This document shows positions 36,949 to 46,070 of a stretch of DNA of 64,000 bases, one piece after another (within the stretch, counting starts at the first letter, position 1; each line of letters opens with the position of its first letter). The position numbers were made by a program, and so were the translations under genes. The stretch lies in assembly GCF_050279675.1 (NCBI RefSeq), contig NZ_JBNNUK010000001.1:248001-312000 (forward strand). Direction: 5' to 3'. The DNA is from Viridibacillus sp050279675 (GTDB lineage Bacteria > Bacillota > Bacilli > Bacillales_A > Planococcaceae). Below the pieces are notes generated by a model, which had not been told where the DNA came from, did not search any database, and was given only the letters and a program-made list of their open reading frames with translations.

Positions 36949-37761
36949 TTATTTTAAACGCCACAGCGATGATTCTTCATAATTGATGCGGTCGACTTTT
37001 TGTTGTAGCATTTTCTTTTTTAACTCTCGATCAGCAGTTTGTTCAGTTATGTTATAAATGGATGCTACTTCTTTAGTTGATAATGTATGATACCGTTTAA
37101 ATAATTCTTCTACTGAAGGAGGCTGTTGACAAATAAGTTCACCGTCTAATAATTCTTCTAGTATTTGTTCATAAACTTCATATGAATAATTTCCACTAAC
37201 TTTTAAACCTGCATCTTCAATATTTTCATTAAAGAAAACGAAGCTTGGTACTTCTTCTACATCCATCTCGCGCGTAATGCATAAATCACTTTGAAATGCA
37301 CGAGAAGCTTCCAACGACTGGAAGTCTGTTTGGAATTCCTGAATATCCAAATTGGTCTCTTTGGCGATTTCTACCAATGTTGAGCATGAACGGACGTTTT
37401 TCTTATTCAATAATACATATTCCTGCAATTTCATTAGGTAGCGATAGCCAGCTTTTTTTCCCTGTAATTCAGCGGCCTTTACTGCAATTGAAGGAAGAAC
37501 AGGATGAGAGACATCGATTTCCTCTAATTCACTATTACAGCTATTTACACGTTGGCAAGCGACATTAAGTGAAGCTAATTCTGTACTAAGAACAAATCGT
37601 AAAGTAAAGTACTGATTATAGTTTACTTGAAGCTTACGGATAATTGTTTGTAAATCCCAACTGTTTGGAGCAAGTGGATCAATGAATACATAAAGTTCAA
37701 TCGGTTTACTAAGAGTAGTAGTAGGCGAAGGCGGTGCCGGCATGATCTGAATATTATTCAC
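36949..37761 (-). CDS. spxH: Spx adaptor SpxH (YjbH), DsbA-like, without the CxxC pair
   Basis: A 270-residue DsbA/FrnE-like protein that in relatives binds Spx and hands it to ClpXP. YVFIDPLAPNSWDLQ at residues 24-38 aligns with the family's DPLCPECW, but both cysteines are replaced (Ala31 and Ser34). KAAELQGKKAGYRYL and GLKVSGNYSYEVYE are conserved. Loss of the redox pair suggests pure adaptor activity. It shares ATGA with the upstream globin gene, as in the yjbI-yjbH pair. Confidence 0.9.
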   Translation of the reverse strand: MNNIQIMPAPPSPTTTLSKPIELYVFIDPLAPNSWDLQTIIRKLQVNYNQYFTLRFVLSTELASLNVACQRVNSCNSELEEIDVSHPVLPSIAVKAAELQGKKAGYRYLMKLQEYVLLNKKNVRSCSTLVEIAKETNLDIQEFQTDFQSLEASRAFQSDLCITREMDVEEVPSFVFFNENIEDAGLKVSGNYSYEVYEQILEELLDGELICQQPPSVEELFKRYHTLSTKEVASIYNITEQTADRELKKKMLQQKVDRINYEESSLWRLK

Positions 37762-38159
37762 TCTAATACCTCCTCGTCGTTATCAGGTGAATTAATCATG
37801 TGGTGCGCTGTAAGGACGAGTCGTTTATAGTATATTTCTCGAATCTTTCCATCTAATCCAACCTCATCCATTGCTTCAGCCATACATTCTAACCATGCTT
37901 GTGCACGTTCAGGTGTAATTTTGAAGGGCATATGACGGGCTCTCATCATTGGATGCCCATGCTCTTCAGTAAAAAGATTTGGACCACCTAAATATTGAGT
38001 TTGAAATTGAATTTGCTTGCGTGCTGTTTCAGTTAAATCATCAGGAAATATCGGCTTTAGCTTCGGATTTTTAGCGACTTTGGAGTAGAAAATCTTAATC
38101 ATTTTAGATAGTGTTTCTTCGCCAATTTCCTCATAAGGAATAATAGGTTTTTGCGTCAT
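37758..38159 (-). CDS. yjbI: Truncated hemoglobin, group II
   Basis: A 133-residue two-over-two globin. FYSKVAKNPKLKPIFPDD, QYLGGPNLFTEEHGHPMM, the proximal-His region RARHMPF and the Trp in AQAWLECM are the group II (TrHbO) hallmarks. It binds oxygen or NO; genetic pairing with spxH is conserved in Bacillales and staphylococci and suggests a link to thiol or nitrosative stress. The stop overlaps spxH by 4 bases. Confidence 0.93.
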   Translation of the reverse strand: MTQKPIIPYEEIGEETLSKMIKIFYSKVAKNPKLKPIFPDDLTETARKQIQFQTQYLGGPNLFTEEHGHPMMRARHMPFKITPERAQAWLECMAEAMDEVGLDGKIREIYYKRLVLTAHHMINSPDNDEEVLE

Positions 38160-38324
38160 TGATGATGCTCCTTTGCTTTAGCTGTAATTCTATTCTATCA
38201 ACCTAAACGTTTTTTCTCAAACAAATCGATTAAATTACATTACTTTTTTCATATAGTTTAATAAAAAGAGCCGAAAAAGTGTATGGTTATACTGAAAAAT
38301 CGTGTCTTCTATGTAATGCATTCA

Positions 38325-38361
38325 TAAAAAAATCGACATAATAATAAGATATATGTCGATT
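38325..38361 (-). terminator. Terminator after cwlQ (minus strand)
   Basis: Minus strand: AATCGACATA, loop, TATGTCGATT, then T5-7. Confidence 0.87.
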
Positions 38362-38411
38362 CTAAGAGTGAATTGATATGTAATTATTCGTCAACTACGA
38401 CAGTTAACTAA

Positions 38412-39194
38412 TTAGGCTTGATAGCTGTTCATGATCTTAGTAACATAATTTGTCGTCTCTTTAAATGGTGGAATACCATTATATTTAGAAACATTACCTG
38501 GCCCTGCATTATATGCAGCTAGCATTAGATTCATATCACCACCGAATTTATCATACATTTGTTTCAAATATTTCGTACCGCCCATAATGTTTTGTTCTGG
38601 GTCAAAGACATTGGAAACACCAAGGAATTTGGCTGTACCTGGCATTAATTGCATTAGACCAGCAGCCCCAGCCTGGCTTACGACAGAGTTATTAAAATTA
38701 GATTCTTGTTTAATTACAGATTTAATCATTTTTTCGGGAATACCATAAGTTTCGGACGCCTTTTTTATAATGGCATCATATTGCGTATTTGAAGTGACAT
38801 TAGTAGGTCCCGCAGTATAACCTGTTAATACTGGATTCAAAGGTGTTGTACCATACGTATTAGACACTGAAGTGGGTCTATAAACAGGTGAAGTACCTTT
38901 ATAGTACAAGCTCGAAATTGTATTATTTGAGCTCGGTAATGTAGACCCTATTAAGCCACTACCTAATAACGAAGAATAATCTGAAGCAGATAAATTGTTT
39001 GAGCCCGACACTGAGTTTGTTAAGCCTAGTAATTGTGTAGGGGAATTCTGAGATTTTGATGAAGTCATCATTTCATTCATTAGTTGGGTAAACATATTAG
39101 ATGAAGAAGATGATTCATTTGCAGATAAGCTAGTCGATCCCATGGATTGAAGACCTTGAATTTCAAGGAGCGTTTTCAATGCTGATATATCCAT
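38412..39194 (-). CDS. cwlQ: Soluble lytic transglycosylase, CwlQ/YjbJ-like
   Basis: A 260-residue protein with a C-terminal SLT domain (about 140-258): catalytic E164 in IKQESNFN, then AGAAGLMQLMPGTA and AAYNAGPGNV. The first 130 residues are a Ser/Asn/Thr-rich low-complexity stretch without a clear signal peptide. B. subtilis CwlQ (YjbJ) at this locus cleaves peptidoglycan glycan strands. AGAGGT precedes the ATG, four bases after yjbK. Confidence 0.88.
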   Translation of the reverse strand: MDISALKTLLEIQGLQSMGSTSLSANESSSSSNMFTQLMNEMMTSSKSQNSPTQLLGLTNSVSGSNNLSASDYSSLLGSGLIGSTLPSSNNTISSLYYKGTSPVYRPTSVSNTYGTTPLNPVLTGYTAGPTNVTSNTQYDAIIKKASETYGIPEKMIKSVIKQESNFNNSVVSQAGAAGLMQLMPGTAKFLGVSNVFDPEQNIMGGTKYLKQMYDKFGGDMNLMLAAYNAGPGNVSKYNGIPPFKETTNYVTKIMNSYQA

Positions 39195-39197
39195 CTA

Positions 39198-39785
39198 TTA
39201 ACCTCTTTTCTTATTGGCGGCGGCCATGAAGCGAGCAATTTTTTTATCAGCCACTCTAATAGGTATTGAATGTGTGGCTAGAAATTCCTCGAATATTGTT
39301 CTTCCTGTTTCCTCATTAGTCACTTCAAATTCTAATTCATAATCATCAGTGTCCAAATAGCGAGAATGGTCGAAAACGAGAAGACCGCCATTATATTTTA
39401 TTTCGGCACGCTTTGTAAAAAGTGTACCTAATAGTTGTAAATCTGCTGGATTAATCTGAAGTTTTCTCAATCGAGTATCTACTTCATCTGCTTTTAGAGT
39501 TGCTCCGTTTAACACGGCATTTACGTGCTCCTCAGATAATAAATCCGTTGTTTCTAATAATCCAATACCAGTCGCAGGTTCTTTTAGTGTGCATTCAAAG
39601 CGATTTTGAACTTCGCGTATTCGTAGGCCTGAACGTGCTTTCTTTAATCTGAAATCCGCAGTATCGAAATAATGATTTGCCTGTTCGTGAAAATCTTCAT
39701 TTGGAATAGCAAAAGTAATACAAAGCGCTTCATATTCCTCTTTTGAAAGTAGGTTTTTAAACTCAATTTCTAGTTGATGTGCCAT
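39198..39785 (-). CDS. yjbK: CYTH-domain protein YjbK
   Basis: A 195-residue CYTH/triphosphate-tunnel protein: the ExExK pattern HQLEIEFKN at the N-terminus, RSGLRIREVQNRFECTLKEP, and ELEFEVTNEE. Members bind triphosphates and divalent metal; relatives are adenylate cyclases, thiamine triphosphatases or tripolyphosphatases. The ATG at 39785 follows GAGAGGGTG. It is next to cwlQ and divergent from yjbL-sasB-nadK. Confidence 0.86.
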   Translation of the reverse strand: MAHQLEIEFKNLLSKEEYEALCITFAIPNEDFHEQANHYFDTADFRLKKARSGLRIREVQNRFECTLKEPATGIGLLETTDLLSEEHVNAVLNGATLKADEVDTRLRKLQINPADLQLLGTLFTKRAEIKYNGGLLVFDHSRYLDTDDYELEFEVTNEETGRTIFEEFLATHSIPIRVADKKIARFMAAANKKRG

Positions 39786-39958
39786 GCCAATCACCCTCTC
39801 TTTTAATAAATTCGTATTAATTAATTATAGGTGAAGTATAGATGGCATTGCAATGTTTGTCGAAATGGGGAAAAGCATAACAATTCACCGAAAAAGTGGG
39901 TAGTAATGAGGCTTACTATGATAAAATGATAGGAGATTCACGGAAAGGAAGATAGGCT

Positions 39959-40354
39959 TTGCGTAAAACATATACAGTAGAAAATGGATCACAACAAGAA
40001 AAACAAGTTCATTTACAAATATGCGGACAGACACCTAATTGTGAATGGCGAGCTGCAGGTCAGGTTATTACTGATTCAGACGCCATGGCTTTTATCTATC
40101 TAATGGATGCCGGGGAAGACTACCATTACATAAATTTCCCACAAGCTATTTGGCCACTATTAGTCAAAACATTACAATCTGATTTTGAGCCAATATTAAC
40201 TTGGGGTAATGGACAGACCGAATTAGTGAACTTCCAGGAAGAATTAAACGCACTTATATTTAATATTGAAGGAAATCATAATTATGGAGCAGACTTTTCA
40301 ACAGCTGTTGAAGAAGCCTTTGCTGAAATATTGAACGAATCCCGAGAAGATTAG
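39959..40354 (+). CDS. yjbL: YjbL-like UPF0738 protein
   Basis: A 131-residue uncharacterised protein (UPF0738) in the same position as B. subtilis yjbL. Conserved-looking parts are MRKTYTVEN and DYHYINFPQAIWP. No membrane segment or catalytic motif is evident. The TTG start follows GAAAGGAAG. Confidence 0.75.
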   Translation: MRKTYTVENGSQQEKQVHLQICGQTPNCEWRAAGQVITDSDAMAFIYLMDAGEDYHYINFPQAIWPLLVKTLQSDFEPILTWGNGQTELVNFQEELNALIFNIEGNHNYGADFSTAVEEAFAEILNESRED

Positions 40355-40365
40355 GGGGACTTATC

Positions 40366-41046
40366 ATGGGACAATGGGATCGCTTTTTACAGCCCTATAA
40401 GCAAGCAGTGGATGAATTGAAAATTAAGCTAAAAGGAATGCGCGCACAGTTCGAAAAATCAAATGAAACCTCACCAATAGAATTTGTAACAGGTCGGGTG
40501 AAGCCGCTTGCGAGTATTTATGACAAGACGTTAGAAAAAGGCCTAGTCTTTGAACCTTCAGATATGCTAGCGCATGAGTTACAAGATATTGCAGGGGTAC
40601 GTATCATGTGTCAATTCGTGGATGAAATTCCTACTGTTATTGAATTATTACGCCAGCGCAATGATTTAACAGTTGTAGAAGAAAGAGATTATATCACTAA
40701 TGTAAAAGTTAGCGGGTATCGTTCGTATCACATGATAATCGAATATCCTGTCGGAACCATTCAAGGTGAGAAAAAGATTTTAGCTGAAATTCAAATTAGA
40801 ACACTTGCAATGAACTTCTGGGCATCTATTGAGCATTCATTGAACTATAAGTATAAAGGGATTTTTCCAGAGGAAATAAAAAATCGCCTGCAAAGCGCAG
40901 CAGAGGCAGCGTTTCGCTTAGATGAGGAAATGTCTTTAATTCGTGAGGAGATACAGGAAGCCCAAAAGTATTTTACCGAATACAAAGAGGCTTCAAATCC
41001 AAAAGTTAGAGGGGATAATTCGAAAGGAGCTCATGAAAATCTATGA
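40366..41046 (+). CDS. sasB: Small alarmone synthetase (GTP pyrophosphokinase)
   Basis: A 226-residue RelA/SpoT-type synthetase without hydrolase or regulatory domains, as in YjbM/RelQ. GVRIMCQFVDEI, VSGYRSYHMIIEYP and AEIQIRTLAMNFWASIEHS carry the nucleotide-binding residues. It makes (p)ppGpp or pGpp during stress. It is 11 bp from yjbL and overlaps nadK by four bases, so it is co-translated with NAD kinase. Confidence 0.95.
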   Translation: MGQWDRFLQPYKQAVDELKIKLKGMRAQFEKSNETSPIEFVTGRVKPLASIYDKTLEKGLVFEPSDMLAHELQDIAGVRIMCQFVDEIPTVIELLRQRNDLTVVEERDYITNVKVSGYRSYHMIIEYPVGTIQGEKKILAEIQIRTLAMNFWASIEHSLNYKYKGIFPEEIKNRLQSAAEAAFRLDEEMSLIREEIQEAQKYFTEYKEASNPKVRGDNSKGAHENL

Positions 41047-41846
41047 AATTTGCCGTTCAATCACGTAATGATCCACAATCAAATGAATTAATGGAAAGAG
41101 CTACTTCGTACTTAACTGATTTTGGATTAGAAATAGATGAAGAAAAACCAGATATCGTGTTGTCGATTGGTGGAGATGGTACACTGCTACATGCATTTCA
41201 CCGATATAGTCATATATTGTCAGATGTTGCGTTTGTAGGTATTCATACGGGGCATCTAGGTTTTTATGCTGACTGGAAGCCAATTGAAATCGAGAAACTG
41301 GTTATCTCTATAGCAAAGAGTGACTATAAAGTAATCGATTATCCTCTATTAGAAGTTGTGATTAATTATCAAAACTCAGATGAAAATTACACTTATTTAG
41401 CTTTAAATGAATCTACAGTTAAATCCCCAGAAGTAACATTAGTAATGGACGTTGAATTAAATGGGAGACCATTTGAACGCTTCCGTGGAGATGGTCTTTG
41501 TGTTTCTACACCTTCAGGAAGTACAGCTTACAATAAGGCACTTGGAGGTGCCATTTTACATCCATCAATAGAGGCTATTCAAATGACTGAAATGGCGTCT
41601 ATTAATAATCGCGTATTCCGTACAGTCGGATCTTCACTAGTGTTACCGGCACATCATAGTTGCGTGCTAAAGCCAGTGAAGGCTAAAGATTTTATGGTCA
41701 CAGTCGATCATGTGCAATTATTGCATAAAAATGTAAAATCAATTCAGTACAAAGTTGCGAAGGAAAAGGTTCGGTTCGCACGCTTTAGAGCATTCCCGTT
41801 TTGGCAACGAGTACATGATTCTTTTATTGATAGTGATTTGAAATAA
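41043..41846 (+). CDS. nadK: NAD kinase
   Basis: A 267-residue NAD kinase that makes NADP. SIGGDGTLLHAF holds the catalytic Asp45; NESTVKSPEVTLVMDV and CVSTPSGSTAYNKALGGAI are conserved substrate loops. It starts by overlap with sasB and is one base from the next gene. Confidence 0.97.
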   Translation: MKFAVQSRNDPQSNELMERATSYLTDFGLEIDEEKPDIVLSIGGDGTLLHAFHRYSHILSDVAFVGIHTGHLGFYADWKPIEIEKLVISIAKSDYKVIDYPLLEVVINYQNSDENYTYLALNESTVKSPEVTLVMDVELNGRPFERFRGDGLCVSTPSGSTAYNKALGGAILHPSIEAIQMTEMASINNRVFRTVGSSLVLPAHHSCVLKPVKAKDFMVTVDHVQLLHKNVKSIQYKVAKEKVRFARFRAFPFWQRVHDSFIDSDLK

Positions 41847-41847
41847 T

Positions 41848-42747
41848 ATGAAAGATTTACGATATCACTTAACGTTTAAAGTAGAGCAAGACCAACTTTT
41901 TAGAGATGCACTTGCTATGTGGGGAATATCTAAAAGAGCTTTAACTGCAATAAAATTTCAAGGTGGACAACTTTTAGTAAATAATATAGAGCAAAATGTC
42001 CGTCATATTCTAAAGAAGGACGATTTAGTCACAATTATCTTTCCTCCGGAAGAAATTAGTCAGGGGTTAGTTCTTGAAGATGGGGAGCTCGAGGTCATTT
42101 TCGAGGATCATGAGCTGTTAGTTATTGCTAAACAACCTTATCAAAATACGATTCCTTCCCATGATCATCCTAAAGGTAGTGTTGCTAATTTTGTAGCGGC
42201 CCATTTACAACAGCAGGAATTAACTTCAACGGTGCATATTGTAACACGTCTAGATCGGGATACCTCAGGTCTTATGTGTATAGCAAAGCATCGCCACGTT
42301 CATCATCTAATGAGTGAAGCTCAAAAGAGACATGCAATACATCGGAAGTATGAAGCGATTGTACATGGTCATATGGAGCAAAATCAACAAGAAATTATTG
42401 CTCCAATTGGGCGCAAAGATGGTAGTATTATTGAACGTGAAGTACGAAGTGATGGACAGTTTGCACATACCGATGTTGTCGTATTAAAACGAACAATGTT
42501 AGATGGAGAAGCAATTACTCATATTCGTATAAAACTGCACACAGGACGTACGCATCAAATTCGTGTACATATGGCATCTATTGGACATCCACTTGTTGGA
42601 GATACATTGTATGGAGGGCATAGAAATTTAATAAATCGTCAAGCTTTACATTGTGTAGAGCTCCAGTTACACCATCCAGTGACGAAACAATATTATAGCT
42701 GGCAAATAAATTTACCAAAAGATATGCAATCACTACTATTAGAATAA
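41848..42747 (+). CDS. RluA/RluD-family pseudouridine synthase (YjbO-like)
   Basis: A 299-residue rRNA/tRNA pseudouridine synthase. The catalytic motif TRLDRDTSGL places Asp136 as nucleophile; LHTGRTHQIRVHMASIGHPL is the second signature. The N-terminus resembles an S4-like binding part. It is the last gene of yjbL-sasB-nadK-yjbO. The modified site is unknown. Confidence 0.93.
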   Translation: MKDLRYHLTFKVEQDQLFRDALAMWGISKRALTAIKFQGGQLLVNNIEQNVRHILKKDDLVTIIFPPEEISQGLVLEDGELEVIFEDHELLVIAKQPYQNTIPSHDHPKGSVANFVAAHLQQQELTSTVHIVTRLDRDTSGLMCIAKHRHVHHLMSEAQKRHAIHRKYEAIVHGHMEQNQQEIIAPIGRKDGSIIEREVRSDGQFAHTDVVVLKRTMLDGEAITHIRIKLHTGRTHQIRVHMASIGHPLVGDTLYGGHRNLINRQALHCVELQLHHPVTKQYYSWQINLPKDMQSLLLE

Positions 42748-42754
42748 TTAATGT

Positions 42755-42787
42755 AAGGTGCTTTTATAAAAAAAGCACCTTATTTTT
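42755..42787 (+). terminator. Terminator of the yjbL-yjbO operon
   Basis: AAGGTGCTTTT and AAAAGCACCTT, then ATTTTTG. Confidence 0.88.
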
Positions 42788-42971
42788 GATTTCCCGGGAA
42801 ATTTAAAAAATGCCATTTGTAAAAGTACATTAACGAATGTTAGTATTAGGGGTGTTCAAAGAGCTGAAATAAAAAAGTTTTAAAAAAATAATTGCTCTTT
42901 TGAAGGTCTACACACTATTATAGTAAGGTGTTATTTTAACTGACTTAATGAGTCGAGAGGAGGGGACATGC

Positions 42972-44348
42972 ATGATAGAAGAAACAAAGGAAAAAGATGA
43001 AGTACAATTCGATGAGCAACATCTACGTCAATTACTGGAAAATCTTGAGACAGATAATTTCCGCGAGGAGTTTCTAGCACTTCATCCGTATGATCAGGCA
43101 CAGTTTTATGAGAAGGTGGGGCCAGATATACGACAGATTATCTATCAGTATCTCTCCCCTAAAGAGATGGCTGACATTTTTGAAGCTATTGAACTCGATG
43201 ATGACGAATATAAAGGTATTTTAGAGGAAATGGATACGACGTATGCAGCGCAAATGATAGCTGCTATGTATACTGACGATGCGGTTGACGTTTTAAATGA
43301 ATTAGATAAAGATCAAATCACTCATTTCCTTAAAATAATGGATAAAGATTCAGCACAAGATATCAAAGAGCTTCTGTACTATGCGGAGTATACAGCCGGT
43401 TCTATAATGACGACAGAATATGTCGCTATTCCTGAGAATTCAACAGTACGTTCAGCGATGACAATTTTACGCAACGCAGCGCCAGATGCAGAAACGATTT
43501 ACTATATATTTGTAGTGGATGATACAAATCATTTAACGGGTGTTATTTCTTTGCGTGACTTAATCATTGCAGAAGAAGATACATTAATACGTCAAATAAT
43601 GAATGATCGTGTTGTAAGTATTAATGTAACTGATGATCAAGAGGCAGTCGCGCAAATTATGAAGGACTATAACTTTTTAGCTGTACCTGTTATTAATTCA
43701 AAAAACGAGATGCTGGGTATCATTACAGTCGATGATATTATTGATGTCATTGATGAAGAGGCTTCAGATGACTACTCTAAATTAGCCGGGGTTTCAGACA
43801 TGGTAACATTCGACAAAAGTCCGTTTGCTGCAGCGAAAAAACGCTTGCCGTGGCTTGTTGTATTATTATTCTTAGGCATGTTAACCGCTAATTTAGTAGA
43901 CTTATTTACTGGAACATTAGAAAAAGTGACGATACTTGCTGCTTTTATTCCTTTAATAGGTGGTACTTCAGGGAATAGTGGAACGCAAGCATTAGCTGTT
44001 GCTGTTCGAGGAATTGCAACTGGTGATGTTGAAGAAGAAAGTAAGATGAAATTATTAATACGTGAAGCAATTACAGGCATAATTACAGGTGTTGTTTGTG
44101 GTGCTATTGCATTTGGTATTGTGTTCTTTTGGAAACACATGTGGCTTCTAGGGGTATTAGTAGGAACAGCTATTTGTTGTTCAATTATTGTGGCAACAAT
44201 TGCAGGATCTTTTATACCATTATTAATGCACCGACTGAAAATTGACCCTGCGGTTGCATCTGGTCCGTTTATTACAACATTAAATGATATAACAAGTATT
44301 TTAATTTATCTTGGGATTGCAACGATGTTCATTAGTAAATTAATGTGA
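42972..44348 (+). CDS. mgtE: MgtE magnesium transporter
   Basis: A 458-residue Mg2+ channel: N-domain (about 20-125), two CBS repeats (about 135-250: AEYTAGSIMTTEYVAIP; DDIIDVIDEE), plug helix, and five membrane helices (about 280-458) with the pore signature GGTSGNSGTQALAV. The ATG at 42972 follows AGGAGGGG. No M-box magnesium riboswitch was recognised in the 180 bases upstream. Confidence 0.95.
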   Translation: MIEETKEKDEVQFDEQHLRQLLENLETDNFREEFLALHPYDQAQFYEKVGPDIRQIIYQYLSPKEMADIFEAIELDDDEYKGILEEMDTTYAAQMIAAMYTDDAVDVLNELDKDQITHFLKIMDKDSAQDIKELLYYAEYTAGSIMTTEYVAIPENSTVRSAMTILRNAAPDAETIYYIFVVDDTNHLTGVISLRDLIIAEEDTLIRQIMNDRVVSINVTDDQEAVAQIMKDYNFLAVPVINSKNEMLGIITVDDIIDVIDEEASDDYSKLAGVSDMVTFDKSPFAAAKKRLPWLVVLLFLGMLTANLVDLFTGTLEKVTILAAFIPLIGGTSGNSGTQALAVAVRGIATGDVEEESKMKLLIREAITGIITGVVCGAIAFGIVFFWKHMWLLGVLVGTAICCSIIVATIAGSFIPLLMHRLKIDPAVASGPFITTLNDITSILIYLGIATMFISKLM

Positions 44349-44396
44349 ACTTATTTTCCGGAGGAGCATACAATATGAAAAAAAGGATGTGTTAAC

Positions 44397-44816
44397 TTGG
44401 GGAATCGCCCACTCCTTTTTATCAAAGCTCCCCCGGCTTTTTTTATTGATATTAATAGTGATAGTACTCCGGTTTTGGTTGATGTTATTGAAGAGGTAGT
44501 TGTAGAAGATGTTGTAGAAGGTGTTGTAGAAGAGGTAGTTGTAGAAGAGGAAACTGAGCAAGTAGAATCCATAGAACCGGTTATAGAAGATGGTGAAGTA
44601 CACCGTAAATCAGAGCGTTTAAAATTTTTATCTGCACCGTTTCAACAGAAAGCTTATCAACCATTGCAATTTAGTTTATCAGATGGCCGTATTATAGAAG
44701 GGATTGTCGATCGAGTAGTGCAAGACGAAGTGATTTTGAAAAGTTATACAGGTGTCGTATATCCAACGAAAATTAATGAACTCGTGGAAATTAAGTGGCG
44801 AGGAAGAGTATTTTAA
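44397..44816 (+). CDS. cotO: CotO-like spore coat protein, start and frame uncertain
   Basis: A 139-residue protein with the CotO-like N-terminal RPLLFIKAP and a C-terminal module (RIIEGIVDRVVQDEVILKS). Residues about 28-55 are a Val/Glu low-complexity run built from GTTGTAGAAG-type repeats. The open frame can only start at TTG 44397. The best initiation site, GGAGGAG and ATG at 44375, reads MKKRMC and stops at 44395; removing one A from the A7 run at 44378-44384 would join it in frame. It is next to cotZ, as in B. subtilis. Confidence 0.7.
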   Translation: MGNRPLLFIKAPPAFFIDINSDSTPVLVDVIEEVVVEDVVEGVVEEVVVEEETEQVESIEPVIEDGEVHRKSERLKFLSAPFQQKAYQPLQFSLSDGRIIEGIVDRVVQDEVILKSYTGVVYPTKINELVEIKWRGRVF

Positions 44817-44817
44817 C

Positions 44818-44847
44818 AGCTGTCCCTGAAAAGGGATGGCTTTTTTT
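44818..44847 (+). terminator. Terminator after cotO
   Basis: AGCTGTCCCT, loop, AGGGATGGCT with two G-U pairs, then T7. Confidence 0.85.
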
Positions 44848-44892
44848 ATGCAAAAATAAATCAAAACTGCACAAGATAAAAATATAATATCA

Positions 44893-44931
44893 CAAAAAGC
44901 CCCGAAAGTTAGAATACCTAACTTCGAAGCT
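44893..44931 (-). terminator. Terminator of cotZ (minus strand)
   Basis: Minus strand: GCTTCGAAGTTAG, loop, CTAACTTTCGGGGC, then TTTTT. Confidence 0.83.
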
Positions 44932-44998
44932 CATTGCCTGACACTGCTATCATCCATTTTAAAACAAAGACACTACTGCAAAGTCTTTTGACTTGAAA

Positions 44999-45517
44999 TT
45001 AGTCGCATACACCTTCTAAAAATACGTCTTTTATACATTGAACTGCACAGAAGCAATTCAAGTCAACAGTAACACAGCTAGTTGATGCTTCCCAATCTAC
45101 AACTTTACAGATAGTTGATAAATCTACATCAGTACCGCAATCTGTTAACAAATCAGCTACACAATCACCGTGTTTTAAAGGAATTAATACACGTAAAGTA
45201 GCACAGCAACGGTCGAAAATATCCTCTACTCGGAAAAAGACCGAGAAACAGTGATGATCGCCAGAAGCTCTAGTTCTGAAAAACGCTTTAAAAGGTGTGC
45301 CGTCTTTGTTTAATAGCATAAATACTCGTGTATTAGCGTGTGTGCGTGCAGGGCTTACTAATCCACCAAGAGGTTCAAGGAAACAGTTTGTTGGGCAAGT
45401 GTCACAATCATCATTATCATTTTGGTCTTGGATGTCTTTAATTGCGCGTACTACGTCGCAAACACATCCTTTTGACACTTTGTGACCTACTGCATCATCA
45501 TTTCTTCCGCATCCCAT
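44999..45517 (-). CDS. cotZ: CotY/CotZ/ExsY-family spore coat protein
   Basis: A 172-residue protein with 17 cysteines (C3, C18, C20, C38, C41, C45 and more), as in the self-assembling, disulfide-linked coat or exosporium proteins CotZ, CotY and ExsY. SKGCVCDVVRAIKDIQDQ and CPTNCFLEPLGG are family motifs. The ATG at 45517 follows AAGGAGGTG. It forms the spore outer crust or exosporium basal layer. Which member it is cannot be settled. Confidence 0.9.
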   Translation of the reverse strand: MGCGRNDDAVGHKVSKGCVCDVVRAIKDIQDQNDNDDCDTCPTNCFLEPLGGLVSPARTHANTRVFMLLNKDGTPFKAFFRTRASGDHHCFSVFFRVEDIFDRCCATLRVLIPLKHGDCVADLLTDCGTDVDLSTICKVVDWEASTSCVTVDLNCFCAVQCIKDVFLEGVCD

Positions 45518-45647
45518 TATTAATTTCACCTCCTTTTCAATCTCCTTATACAATATGTCATATTTGAAAATGAACTAGGGCAACTGCCTCAGTTATGCAT
45601 AATTTTTCAAAAGAAACGCATACTGTTCTTAAAAAAAGGTGAAGTAT

Positions 45648-46070
45648 ATGAAGAGAAATATCTTAAGGATTTTGATTTTATCACTTAGCATCCAGTTTTT
45701 AGTCGCTTGCTCTGGAGAACAGCAGGAAAAATTCGCTACCTATCATGCAGCGGGTGATAATGGATCACAATCAGCAATTGAAAAGCTTCTGAAAGAAGAA
45801 AAGTCGATTAAAAAAGGTACTGCTGTTTTCGTGGATGATGTTGTATTAGTGGGTGTGCAGATAAAACCTTTTTCAAAATTGAAGCGATCCAAAATCGAAG
45901 AGAGTTTGCAGAAGAAATTTGAAAAGGAATTCCCTGGTAAAGACGTACTCGTTAGTACTGACTTCAAAATATCTTGGGAAGCTCAGAAGCTTTTGAAAAA
46001 AGAAATAACAGAGGAAGAGCTGAAAAAGAAAATTAAGAAATTACAAGATCTCGCAAAGGAAGAAACCTGA
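45648..46070 (+). CDS. YhcN/YlaJ-family sporulation lipoprotein
   Basis: A 140-residue lipoprotein: signal peptide with lipobox FLVAC (Cys near residue 21), a YhcN/YlaJ-type domain (AVFVDDVVLVGVQIKPF; VLVSTDFKI) and a Lys/Glu-rich C-terminal helix. The ATG at 45648 follows AAAGGTG. Its stop overlaps the spoVAC start by one base, so it belongs to the spoVA unit, as in spoVA2mob-type operons. Confidence 0.85.
   Translation: MKRNILRILILSLSIQFLVACSGEQQEKFATYHAAGDNGSQSAIEKLLKEEKSIKKGTAVFVDDVVLVGVQIKPFSKLKRSKIEESLQKKFEKEFPGKDVLVSTDFKISWEAQKLLKKEITEEELKKKIKKLQDLAKEET

Noticed and set aside
42788..42971. M-box magnesium riboswitch before mgtE
   Set aside because: The conserved M-box segments could not be found; the region is plain AT-rich DNA.
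44340..44603. Minus-strand frames opposite cotO rich in Tyr/Phe/Asn or Ser/Thr
   Set aside because: They mirror the GTTGTAGAAG repeats of cotO and have no start signals.
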